Shown piece after piece: positions 1 through 7,405 of a DNA stretch of 7,405 nucleotides. This DNA is from Gemmatimonadota bacterium (GTDB lineage Bacteria > Gemmatimonadota > Gemmatimonadetes > Longimicrobiales > Longimicrobiaceae). A program made the position numbers and the translations under genes. Position 1 is the stretch's first letter. Each line of letters opens with the position of its first letter. The notes under the pieces were generated by a model. That model did no database searches. It saw nothing but the letters and a program-made list of their open reading frames with translations, and was not told where the DNA came from. Location of the stretch: NCBI GenBank assembly GCA_019240375.1, contig JAFAYN010000335.1, forward strand, positions 1-7,405. Direction: 5' to 3'.

Positions 1-4
1 CGGG

Positions 5-430
5 GTGACCGCCGAGCCGGGGACCTTCTGCTGGAACGAGCTGGCCACCCACGCCGCCGCCGATGCCGCCGGCTTCTACGGACAGCTCTTCGGCTGGGGC
101 ACCCGAGCCCAGCAGATGCCGGAAGGGACGTACACCGTCTTCCAGCAAGGGGAACGGCAGGCCGGAGGGATGTACGAGCCGACCGAGGAGATGGCGGGGA
201 TGCCGATCGGCTGGCACGTCTACTTCGCCGTGGAGGACTGCGACGCCAGCGCCGACCTGGCGAAGGAGCTGGGCGCGCGGCTGCACGTCCCACCCAGCGA
301 CATCTCCGACGTGGGCCGCTTCGCCCTGGTCCAGGACCCGCAGGGGGCGATGTTCTCGATCCTGCAGCCCGCCCCGACCACGCAGGCACAGCAGGCCGAA
401 GCAGAAGCAGCCACCGCAGCCGCGGTCTGA
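5..430 (+). CDS. VOC (glyoxalase/bleomycin-resistance fold) family protein, possibly 5'-truncated
   Basis: This encodes a 141-residue protein with one vicinal-oxygen-chelate module made of two beta-alpha-beta-beta-beta halves, about residues 7-57 and 68-121. Recognisable pieces are WNEL at 10-13, FYGQLFGW at 24-31, the AGGMYEP strand at 53-59, GWHVYFAVED at 69-78, and the closing DPQGAMFSILQP at 111-122. Such proteins are often metal-binding lyases, dioxygenases or resistance proteins. The substrate cannot be told here, and many family members have no known activity. The GTG at 5 is the first usable start, but the frame is open to the left edge. Two-module versions of this family begin their second half with a similar PGTFCW..L phrase, so the real start, or a whole first domain, may lie upstream. 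Residues 125-141 are a low-complexity Gln/Ala/Glu tail outside the fold, encoded by a hexamer repeat. The gene is convergent with sdhB. Confidence 0.8.
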   Translation: MTAEPGTFCWNELATHAAADAAGFYGQLFGWGTRAQQMPEGTYTVFQQGERQAGGMYEPTEEMAGMPIGWHVYFAVEDCDASADLAKELGARLHVPPSDISDVGRFALVQDPQGAMFSILQPAPTTQAQQAEAEAATAAAV

Positions 431-476
431 AGCAGCAGTCGAAGTTGCAGTTGTAGTTGTACTCGCAGTAAAAGCC
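398..476. repeat. Degenerate hexanucleotide (GNAGNN) repeat tract crossing the VOC stop codon
   Basis: From 429 to 476 the sequence falls into eight consecutive 6-base units: gaagca, gcagtc, gaagtt, gcagtt, gtagtt, gtactc, gcagta, aaagcc. Most fit GNAGNN. The same pattern in a phase shifted by one base runs through 398-427 inside the coding sequence (gaagca, gaagca, gccacc, gcagcc, gcggtc), where it encodes the EAEAATAAAV tail. The T of the TGA stop (428) accounts for the phase shift. This looks like a decayed simple-sequence expansion or a spreading repeat that overran the gene end. No function can be assigned. Confidence 0.6.
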
Positions 477-567
477 GGCAGGGAGGTGGGTGTTCCTCCG
501 CAGGGGGAGCGTATGTCTGAGCGTAGCGAGTTACGCACCCCCCGGAGGAGGAGCACCCGCCGACCGG
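475..567. repeat. Long imperfect inverted repeat (hairpin) between the VOC gene and the sdhB terminator
   Basis: The left arm at 485-513 pairs with the right arm at 532-561. Matched blocks are GG, GGGTG, TCCTCC, GGGGG and GCGTA, giving 23 Watson-Crick pairs plus two G-U wobbles when read as plus-strand RNA. The main interruption is a 3-base mismatch block (500-502 against 544-546). The loop is 514-531. Beyond an internal loop, CCGG at 475-478 can pair with CCGG at 564-567. The element has no ORF of note and no poly-U tail, so it does not look like a simple terminator. A dispersed intergenic repeat (REP/MITE-like) or a structured RNA end are both possible. Confidence 0.55.
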
Positions 568-606
568 AAACGAAAGAGCCGGCCCCGCACGAAGCAGGGC
601 CGGCTC
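568..606 (-). terminator. Rho-independent terminator of the sdhCDAB operon
   Basis: A perfect 10-bp inverted repeat (576-585 with 597-606, GAGCCGGCCC/GGGCCGGCTC) encloses an 11-base loop. On the minus strand the stem is followed by TTTCGTTT (575 down to 568), a usable U-rich tail. It lies 32 bases beyond the sdhB stop. On the plus strand the stem is followed by gtcgcacaaaa, which lacks a U-run, so it should act mainly on sdh transcripts. Confidence 0.8.
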
Positions 607-638
607 GTCGCACAAAAGCCACCGGAGCGAGAAAGCGT

Positions 639-1345
639 CTACGGAGCCGTGCTGCCGTAAAGGATCGCCTTCTTGACCTCGCCGATCGCCTTGGTGATGC
701 GGATCTCGCGGGGGCACGCCTCGGTGCAGTTGAAGATCGTCCGGCAGCGCCAGACGCCCTCGCGGTCGTTGAGGATGTCCAGCCGCGCCCCCGCCGCCTC
801 GTCGCGAGAGTCGAAGATGAAGCGGTGCGCGTTCACGATGGCCGCCGGCCCCACGAACTCCTCGTTGGCCCAGAAGCTGGGGCACGAGGTGGTGCACGCC
901 GCGCACAGGATGCACTTGGTGGTGTCGTCGAAGCGCTCCCGGTCCGCGATGGACTGGAGGCGCTCCCGCTGCGGCGGGCGCGAGTCGTTGATCATGAAGG
1001 GGAGCACGGAGCGGTACTGCGCGAAGAACGGCTCCATGTCCACCACCATGTCCTTGATGACCCGGAACCCCATCAGCGGCTCGATGGTGACGCGGTCGCC
1101 CACGTCGCGCATCAGGACCTTGCACGCCAGCCGGTTCACCCCGTTGATCCGCATCGCGTCCGAGCCGCAGACGCCGTGCGCGCAGGAGCGGCGGAAGGTC
1201 AGCGTCCCGTCCTGGTACCACTTGACCTTGCTCAGCGCGTCGAGCACGCGGTCGGTGGGCTCCACGTCCACCCGGTACTCGCGGTAGGCCGCCTCCCGGT
1301 CCGTCTCCGGGTTGAACCGGAGGATGGTCAGAGTAACCGTCTTCA

Positions 1346-1346
<1 letters not shown>
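639..1346 (-). CDS. sdhB: Succinate dehydrogenase iron-sulfur subunit
   Basis: This encodes the 235-residue electron-transfer subunit of complex II, which carries electrons from the FAD of SdhA to membrane quinone. The N-terminal ferredoxin-like domain binds [2Fe-2S] through C55, C60, D63 and C75 (RRSCAHGVCGSD motif at 52-63), with Asp as the third ligand as in E. coli SdhB. The C-terminal domain has CILCAACTTSCP at 145-156. There C145, C148 and C151 with C211 bind [4Fe-4S], and C155, C201 and C207 bind [3Fe-4S]. Length and ligand spacing match the family (E. coli 238 residues). The ATG overlaps the sdhA stop by one base (TGATG). An AGGAAAGG-type ribosome site lies about 7-9 bases upstream, which supports this start. 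It is the last gene of the operon, followed by a clear terminator. All cluster ligands are present, so the protein should be functional. Confidence 0.97.
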
Positions 1347-3084
<1,738 letters not shown>

Positions 3085-3088
<4 letters not shown>

Positions 3089-3522
3089 CGGTTGACCAGG
3101 ACTGCGGGATCGAAGGTGAGCAGCGCGAAGACCGCGACCAGGAGGGACCCGAGCACGAGGGTGTACACCACGGCCTTGACCGCCACCTGGCGCCCCGGCC
3201 GCCGCACGTAGTCCTCGATGGAGTAGCGGGCGCCGTTCAGCCCGTGCAGCATCGCGAAGGTGACCAGCGCCACGTTGAACAGGCGCCAGAACGGGTTGTT
3301 CCAGCGCTCGATCACCACCTGCGAGTCGAGGTGCGCCACCCCCACGATCAGGTTCCACCAGACCAGGTGGTACAGCGCCAGAAAGATCAGGAGGAGCCCC
3401 GAAAGGCGCATGAAGAACCAGGAGATCAGCTCGAAGTTGCCTCCCCCGGCCTTCCGCGGCTTGGCGTACCCCCCGCCGCGGCGCGGCGTGCCGCGCTCCG
3501 CCACCTGTGCCGGCGCGCTCAC
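3085..3522 (-). CDS. sdhD: Succinate dehydrogenase membrane anchor subunit (cytochrome b, SdhD)
   Basis: This encodes a 145-residue integral membrane anchor with three predicted transmembrane helices at about residues 33-56, 79-98 and 112-135. A basic, Gly-rich N-terminal stretch of about 30 residues is probably cytoplasmic. WFFMRLSG (35-42) and MLHGLNGARYSIEDY (91-105) match the anchor signatures of the actinobacterial or Thermus-type enzyme. H52 and H93 lie within helices 1 and 2 and are candidate axial ligands of heme b. With SdhC it holds the SdhAB head on the membrane and forms the quinone site. It starts at a GTG that overlaps the sdhC stop (GTGA) and ends in a four-base overlap with the sdhA ATG. 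A strong GGAGGT ribosome site sits six bases before the GTG, which decides the start. Confidence 0.9.
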
Positions 3523-4010
3523 AGGGCCACCTCCCCCTCGGGGTTCACGCAGGCGGGCGCATGGGCGTTGCGGGCCTCGGAGCAGCGGACCTCGCTGCGC
3601 GCCGTCCCCGGCTCCTGCGCCAGCCCGAAGATCGGGGCCAGCATGATCCAGGTGACGGGGAGCATCGCCAGGACCACGATCACCGCCGTGGCCCACACCA
3701 GCTGCCGCTGCCGCTGCATCACGTACGGCCAGAAGTCCTGGATCACGATGCGCAGCCCGTTGACCGCGTGGTACAGCACCGAGAAGAAGATCAGCAGCTC
3801 CGCGAAGCGGAAGACCGGGTGCTTGTAGATCCCCAGCGCCACGTCGTACTCGCCGGGCCAGTAGATGATGATCGCGGTGTCGATGACGTGGATGATCAGG
3901 AAAAGGAGGATCCCCAGCCCGGTCGCCCGGTGCAGGATCCACGTCCACATCCCCTCGCGCCCGCGGTAGCGCAGCGCGGTACCCAGGGAGGTGTGCCGAA
4001 CGTTAGCCAT
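3519..4010 (-). CDS. sdhC: Succinate dehydrogenase cytochrome b subunit (SdhC)
   Basis: This encodes a 163-residue membrane anchor, the first gene of the operon. There are three transmembrane segments at about residues 25-50, 66-90 and 103-128. The LHRATG motif (26-31) is the SdhC signature, and its Arg28 corresponds to the quinone-site arginine of the family. H41 in helix 1 and H81 in YHAVNGLR (80-87) are candidate heme ligands. With H52 and H93 of SdhD they would make four, as in di-heme type A enzymes. Residues 129-163 form a hydrophilic tail with two cysteines (C143, C154) that I do not recognise as part of the core fold. The ATG at 4010 is chosen because MANVRHTSLGTALRYR matches the usual N-terminus. 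A GGAG lies about 9 bases upstream, and further in-frame codons upstream run into the mdh terminator. Confidence 0.92.
   Translation of the reverse strand: MANVRHTSLGTALRYRGREGMWTWILHRATGLGILLFLIIHVIDTAIIIYWPGEYDVALGIYKHPVFRFAELLIFFSVLYHAVNGLRIVIQDFWPYVMQRQRQLVWATAVIVVLAMLPVTWIMLAPIFGLAQEPGTARSEVRCSEARNAHAPACVNPEGEVAL
3529..3534 (-). promoter_or_regulatory. Strong Shine-Dalgarno for sdhD, inside the 3' end of sdhC
   Basis: GGAGGT on the minus strand, six bases before the GTG at 3522, is a near-perfect anti-16S match embedded in the last codons of sdhC. It supports the GTG as the sdhD start and allows independent initiation in addition to coupling through the GTGA overlap. Confidence 0.75.
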
Positions 4011-4047
4011 GGTGCAGTCTCCGTCGCGGAGCGAAGGTACGGCGTGC

Positions 4048-4082
4048 AAGGGAAAAGCGCCGCACCCGTCGGGGTGCGGCGC
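4048..4082 (-). terminator. Rho-independent terminator or attenuator after mdh, just upstream of sdhC
   Basis: A perfect 11-bp GC-rich stem (4057-4067 with 4072-4082, GCGCCGCACCC/GGGTGCGGCGC) has a four-base loop. On the minus strand it is followed by TTTTCCCTT. It begins about eight bases after the mdh stop and ends only about 43 bases before the sdhC ATG. It should end most mdh transcripts, and any read-through would enter sdhCDAB directly. Confidence 0.8.
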
Positions 4083-4090
4083 GCTCGTTC

Positions 4091-5011
<921 letters not shown>

Positions 5012-5051
5012 TTATCCGGATGGCTGGAGTGTACGCTTGATAAACCGCAAA

Positions 5052-5073
5052 TTCCCCGCGGTTCGGCGGGGAA
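5052..5073. promoter_or_regulatory. Inverted repeat over the mdh -10/+1 region
   Basis: TTCCCCGC (5052-5059) and GCGGGGAA (5066-5073) form a perfect 8-bp inverted repeat with a six-base spacer. Its outer arm overlaps the last two bases of the predicted -10 box, and it spans the expected mdh transcription start. It could be an operator for a dimeric regulator, or a hairpin at the extreme 5' end of the mRNA. The sequence alone does not decide between them. Confidence 0.5.
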
Positions 5074-5100
5074 CTTAGATTCGCGCTCCCACGGTGTCAA
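5072..5100 (-). promoter_or_regulatory. Sigma70-type promoter for mdh
   Basis: On the minus strand a perfect -35 box TTGACA (5095-5100) is followed by a 17-base spacer and a -10 box TAAGTT (5072-5077). The -10 box keeps the consensus T, A and final T. Transcription would start near 5065, giving an mdh leader of about 54 bases. This is the best promoter-like sequence I see in the window, and it sits in the one intergenic gap directly upstream of mdh. Confidence 0.65.
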
Positions 5101-5180
5101 CCGAAGGCGAAGCCCCGGTAACGACGAGGTTTCGGACGATGCAAGAAGGGGGCGAACGGGGGAGGAAGCCGGACTTTTTC

Positions 5181-5660
5181 TCACCCCAGCCAGGGGGGCC
5201 CGACCTGCCGCAGCGCCTCGTACAGCCCGATCCCCACCGCGGTGGAAAGGTTCAGGCTGCGTGTCTCCGCGCGCATGGGGATGCGCAGCGTGTGTCCGGC
5301 GGCCGTCGCCAGCAGCTCCTCCGGGAGCCCGCGCGACTCCGGCCCGAACAGGAGCACGTCGCCCGGCTCGAAGCGCGCCTCCCAGAGCGGGACGGCCGCC
5401 TTCGTGGTCATCATCCAGACGCGGCGCGGCCCCACGTGCGCCAGGAAGTCGGCGTAGGTGGCGTGGTGCAGGTACTCGGTGTGCTGCCAGTAGTCCATCA
5501 GCGCACGCTTCGCCTTCGGGTGCGTGAAGGAGAAGCCCAGTCGCCCGATCAGGTGCAGCGGCGCCCCCGCGGCCCCGCAGGTGCGGGCGACGGCCCCCGC
5601 GTTGCCGGGGATCTCCGGCTCGTACAGCGCGACGTGGATCGGCTCCGGGAGCGAGGACAT
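5181..5660 (-). CDS. trmL: tRNA (cytidine(34)-2'-O)-methyltransferase, TrmL/YibK family
   Basis: This encodes a 159-residue SPOUT-class methyltransferase expected to use S-adenosylmethionine to methylate the 2'-hydroxyl of the wobble base (position 34) in tRNA-Leu isoacceptors. The N-terminal phrase HVALYEPEIPGNAGAVARTC (9-28) contains the family N..N/R motif with N20 and R26. Trefoil-knot motifs follow as FGPESRGLP (105-113) and IPM..ETRSLNLSTAV (127-142). This architecture and length match E. coli TrmL (157 residues), so it lacks the extra RNA-binding domain of TrmH or RlmB. The ATG at 5660 is the only sensible start. It has no clear Shine-Dalgarno and lies only 28 bases after the terminator stem of the upstream exporter operon, so its promoter is unclear. 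No terminator is visible after the stop. Confidence 0.92.
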   Translation of the reverse strand: MSSLPEPIHVALYEPEIPGNAGAVARTCGAAGAPLHLIGRLGFSFTHPKAKRALMDYWQHTEYLHHATYADFLAHVGPRRVWMMTTKAAVPLWEARFEPGDVLLFGPESRGLPEELLATAAGHTLRIPMRAETRSLNLSTAVGIGLYEALRQVGPPWLG

Positions 5661-5680
5661 GGGATCGCGTGCGGGGTGAC

Positions 5681-5718
5681 AAAGACACCGCCCCGGCGCC
5701 CGGGAGGCGCCGGGGCGG
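5681..5718 (-). terminator. Terminator hairpin after the ABC exporter operon
   Basis: A perfect 13-bp GC stem (5688-5700 with 5706-5718, CCGCCCCGGCGCC/GGCGCCGGGGCGG) with a five-base loop is followed on the minus strand by TGTCTTTGTC. The U-tract is weak but the stem is very stable. It lies 25 bases after the permease stop and before trmL, which fits an operon end. Confidence 0.7.
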
Positions 5719-5743
5719 CCCGGCCGGGCGCGCGGCGGCCGCT

Positions 5744-6565
5744 TCAGCCGATGGCGCGCCGGTCGAAGCCGCGCACCCCCAGCCACCCGAAGAGGACGGT
5801 GAGGCCGGCCAGCGCCGCGAGCACCACCGGCACCGGCATGTGCGGCATGGAGGGGGTGAGCGCCCCGCGCATCCCCTCGGCCACGTACACCAGCGGGTTG
5901 ACCAGCACAAGGTACTTGACCACCGGCACCGCGTCGAGCCCGCGCCAGGGGTAGTAGGTGCACCCGAAGAAGATCATCGGCGTCACGATCACGCTGAACA
6001 TCAGCCCGATCTGCCGCGGGTCGATCCCCGTCCCCAGCAGCAGCCCCAGCGACGAGAAGGCGGCCGAGCCGAGCACCGCCACGGCAAGCACCGTCCCCAC
6101 GTGGGCCAGGGTGAGCCCGGGGATCGGCCCCATGATCAGCCGCCCCACCGGGAGCACCACCAGCGCCGCGAAGATCCCCTGCAGCACCCCCGCGACGATC
6201 TTCTCGGCCGCCACCATCCAGGTCGGCATCGGCGCGAGCAGCCGGTCCTCGATCTCCCGCGTCGCCGCGAAGTCCTGCACCAGCGGGAGGGCCACGCCCT
6301 GGATGGCGGCCAGCGTCAGGCTCACCGCCAGGATCCCCGGGAGGAGCGACGAGGTGTATCCCCGCTGCACGAACCCCATCCGGGGGAGGAGGAAGCCGAA
6401 GACGGTCACGAACAGGATCGGCTGCATGGTGGTCTGGATCAGGAAGAACACACCCTGCCGGCGCATCACGTACACGTCCCGCAGCAGGAGCGCCCCGAAC
6501 ACCCGGAGCGGGTGGACGCGCCCCTCCCCGCGGGGGAGGTCGACGGGGGTGGCGGCGGCGTTCAT
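5744..6565 (-). CDS. ABC-2 type exporter, permease subunit (DrrB/NodJ-like)
   Basis: This encodes a 273-residue membrane protein with about six hydrophobic segments near residues 39-59, 75-95, 122-141, 153-178, 189-205 and 246-264. This is the ABC-2 membrane fold. Family features visible are the cytoplasmic amphipathic N-terminus (RDVYVMRRQ at 29-37), the charged loop ATREIEDRLLAPMP (101-114) that contacts the ATPase, and NPLVYVAEGMRGAL (223-236) before the last helix. Relatives export drugs, polysaccharides, O-antigen or lipo-oligosaccharides. The substrate cannot be predicted here. The ATG overlaps the ATPase stop by four bases (ATGA), and GGAAGGAAG about 8 bases upstream is a good ribosome site. 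The pair is co-transcribed and ends at the 13-bp terminator. Confidence 0.9.
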   Translation of the reverse strand: MNAAATPVDLPRGEGRVHPLRVFGALLLRDVYVMRRQGVFFLIQTTMQPILFVTVFGFLLPRMGFVQRGYTSSLLPGILAVSLTLAAIQGVALPLVQDFAATREIEDRLLAPMPTWMVAAEKIVAGVLQGIFAALVVLPVGRLIMGPIPGLTLAHVGTVLAVAVLGSAAFSSLGLLLGTGIDPRQIGLMFSVIVTPMIFFGCTYYPWRGLDAVPVVKYLVLVNPLVYVAEGMRGALTPSMPHMPVPVVLAALAGLTVLFGWLGVRGFDRRAIG

Positions 6566-7405
6566 GCGGCGAGCTTCCTTCCGGTGAGGGAGATGAAGAG
6601 CGTTTCCAGGCTGGGCGGGGTGAGGCGGATGTCGCTCACCGAGCGCCCCGTAGCCTCCGCGGCGTCGATCAGCGGGGCGACCACCCGGCCGCCGTGGGTG
6701 GCGAAGACGCGCAGCACCGGCCCGCGCGCCTCCACGCGGTCCACCCCCGGAACCTCCCGCGCCCCCGCCACCACGGGGTCGGCGTCGCCGTCGAGCGTCA
6801 CCTCCACCAGCGTCCCGCCTGGCGCCCGCTCCTTGAGGCGCGCCGGGGTGTCCAGCGCCAGCAGCGTCCCCCGGTCCACGATGGCGACGCGGTCGCAGAG
6901 CTGGTCGGCCTCCTCCATGTAGTGGGTGCTCATCACGATGGTGCGCCCCTGGGCGTGCAGCTCGCGCAGGATCTCCCAGAGCGCCAGCCGCGCGGCGGGG
7001 TCCAGCCCCACGGTGGGCTCGTCCAGGAAGATCACCCGCGGCTCGTGGATCAGCGCCCGCGCGATCATCAGCCGCTGCTGCTGCCCGCCGGAGAGGGCGT
7101 CCACCTTCGCGTCGCGCTTGTCGGCCAGCCGCAGCCGCTCCAGCAGCTCGACCGCGTGCCGCCGGGCCGCCGCGCGCGGGATACCGAAGTAGGCGGCGTG
7201 GAAGACCAGGTTCTCCACCACGTTCAGCCCGCGGTCGGGGTTGGGGCGCTGCGGGACCACCCCGATGCGCCGGCGCACCTCCACCGGGTCGGCGGTCACC
7301 TCCACCCCGTCGATCCGCGCCGAGCCCGAGGTGGCCCGGACGCGGGTGGTCAGGATCCCCAGGGTGGTGGTCTTCCCCGCCCCGTTGGGCCCCAGCAGTC
7401 CGAAG
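6562..7405 (-). CDS. ABC-2 type exporter, ATP-binding subunit (DrrA-like), 5' end beyond the window
   Basis: The reading frame continues without a stop from 6562 to the right edge, giving about 280 residues in the window. The true start lies outside, since the Walker A motif GPNGAGKTT is at 7366-7392, only four residues after the first complete codon. About 25-35 N-terminal residues should be missing. Other nucleotide-binding motifs are the Q-loop phrase GVVPQ, the ABC signature LSGGQQQ (7075-7095), Walker B VIFLDEP (7015-7035) followed by the D-loop GLDP, and the H-loop STHYMEEAD. The C-terminal about 85 residues form the small DrrA-type domain, ending PPSLETLFISLTGRKLAA as is common for these exporters. 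A GTG at 7305 could be mistaken for a start but would delete Walker A. It powers the permease encoded immediately downstream. Confidence 0.95.
   Translation of the reverse strand, partial: FGLLGPNGAGKTTTLGILTTRVRATSGSARIDGVEVTADPVEVRRRIGVVPQRPNPDRGLNVVENLVFHAAYFGIPRAAARRHAVELLERLRLADKRDAKVDALSGGQQQRLMIARALIHEPRVIFLDEPTVGLDPAARLALWEILRELHAQGRTIVMSTHYMEEADQLCDRVAIVDRGTLLALDTPARLKERAPGGTLVEVTLDGDADPVVAGAREVPGVDRVEARGPVLRVFATHGGRVVAPLIDAAEATGRSVSDIRLTPPSLETLFISLTGRKLAA

Noticed and set aside
390..533. Minus-strand peptide with Tyr/Asn/Cys alternation over the hexamer repeat, resembling a small Cys-rich peptide
   Set aside because: There is no ATG or GTG start after the stop at 531-533 and no ribosome site, and the pattern is fully explained by the 6-bp repeat.
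220..1221. A minus-strand frame from inside sdhB through the terminator to the VOC gene
   Set aside because: It is sdhB in a wrong frame followed by intergenic repeat sequence. Its Leu/Gln-rich run is a translation of the hexamer tract.
5100..5118. Small hairpin ccgaaggc-gaa-gccccgg upstream of the mdh promoter as the trmL terminator
   Set aside because: The pairing is only two short 3-bp stems separated by a mismatch, with no U-tract, so it is too weak to call.
5172..5180. Plus-strand T-run (ggactttttc) as a terminator, or its complement as a trmL end signal
   Set aside because: No stem precedes it on the plus strand, and on the minus strand the run appears as A residues. It does not meet the rho-independent pattern.
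5181..5660. TrmL-like gene as TrmH or RlmB (rRNA or tRNA Gm methyltransferase)
   Set aside because: At 159 residues it lacks the extra N-terminal domain of those families, and the N-terminal LYEPEIPGN phrase is specific to TrmL.
5669..6922. A 417-codon plus-strand frame rich in His and Arg opposite the ABC exporter
   Set aside because: It is a composition shadow of the permease and ATPase. There is no domain and it runs across two real genes, their overlap and the downstream terminator.

Overview
The window is a GC-rich (roughly two-thirds G+C by eye) bacterial chromosome segment. Nearly all coding capacity is on the minus strand and looks like core metabolism rather than a mobile or defence island. 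The genes point to an aerobic or respiring bacterium. It has an LDH-like malate dehydrogenase, a two-anchor-subunit succinate dehydrogenase of the type seen in actinobacteria and Thermus, and short overlapping genes. My best taxonomic guess is Gemmatimonadota (Longimicrobium-like). This rests on a general impression of GC content, gene set and GCAGTT-like hexamer tracts, not on any search.

Layout from left to right. Positions 5-430 (+) hold a VOC/glyoxalase-fold protein whose 5' end may lie outside the window. Positions 431-638 are a convergent intergenic region. It contains a degenerate 6-bp repeat tract that starts inside the 3' end of the VOC gene, a long imperfect hairpin (475-567), and the rho-independent terminator of the sdh operon (568-606). 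Positions 639-4010 (-) are a complete sdhC-sdhD-sdhA-sdhB operon, with every junction overlapping by 1 to 4 bases. Positions 4011-4090 hold the mdh terminator and whatever drives sdhC. Positions 4091-5011 (-) are mdh, preceded by a good sigma70-type promoter (5072-5100) with an inverted repeat over the -10/+1 region. Positions 5181-5660 (-) are trmL, a tRNA wobble-base 2'-O-methyltransferase. Positions 5744-6565 (-) and 6562 to the right edge (-) are the permease and ATPase of an ABC-2 exporter. The ATPase is cut by the window edge just upstream of its Walker A motif. A 13-bp terminator hairpin follows the exporter.

Mdh and SdhCDAB are adjacent TCA-cycle steps. Succinate is oxidised to fumarate with electrons passed to membrane quinone, and malate is oxidised to oxaloacetate with NAD+. 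They are transcribed in the same direction, separated only by a strong hairpin with a U-tract, so part of sdh expression may come from read-through of the mdh transcript. The anchor subunits carry four membrane histidines in the positions expected of a di-heme (type A) enzyme. TrmL and the ABC exporter are unrelated neighbours.

I find no RNA gene, CRISPR array, insertion sequence or convincing novel system. The observations most worth a second look are non-coding: the hexamer repeat crossing the VOC stop codon, the long hairpin, the hairpin in the mdh promoter, and the terminators placed very close to the next gene start.
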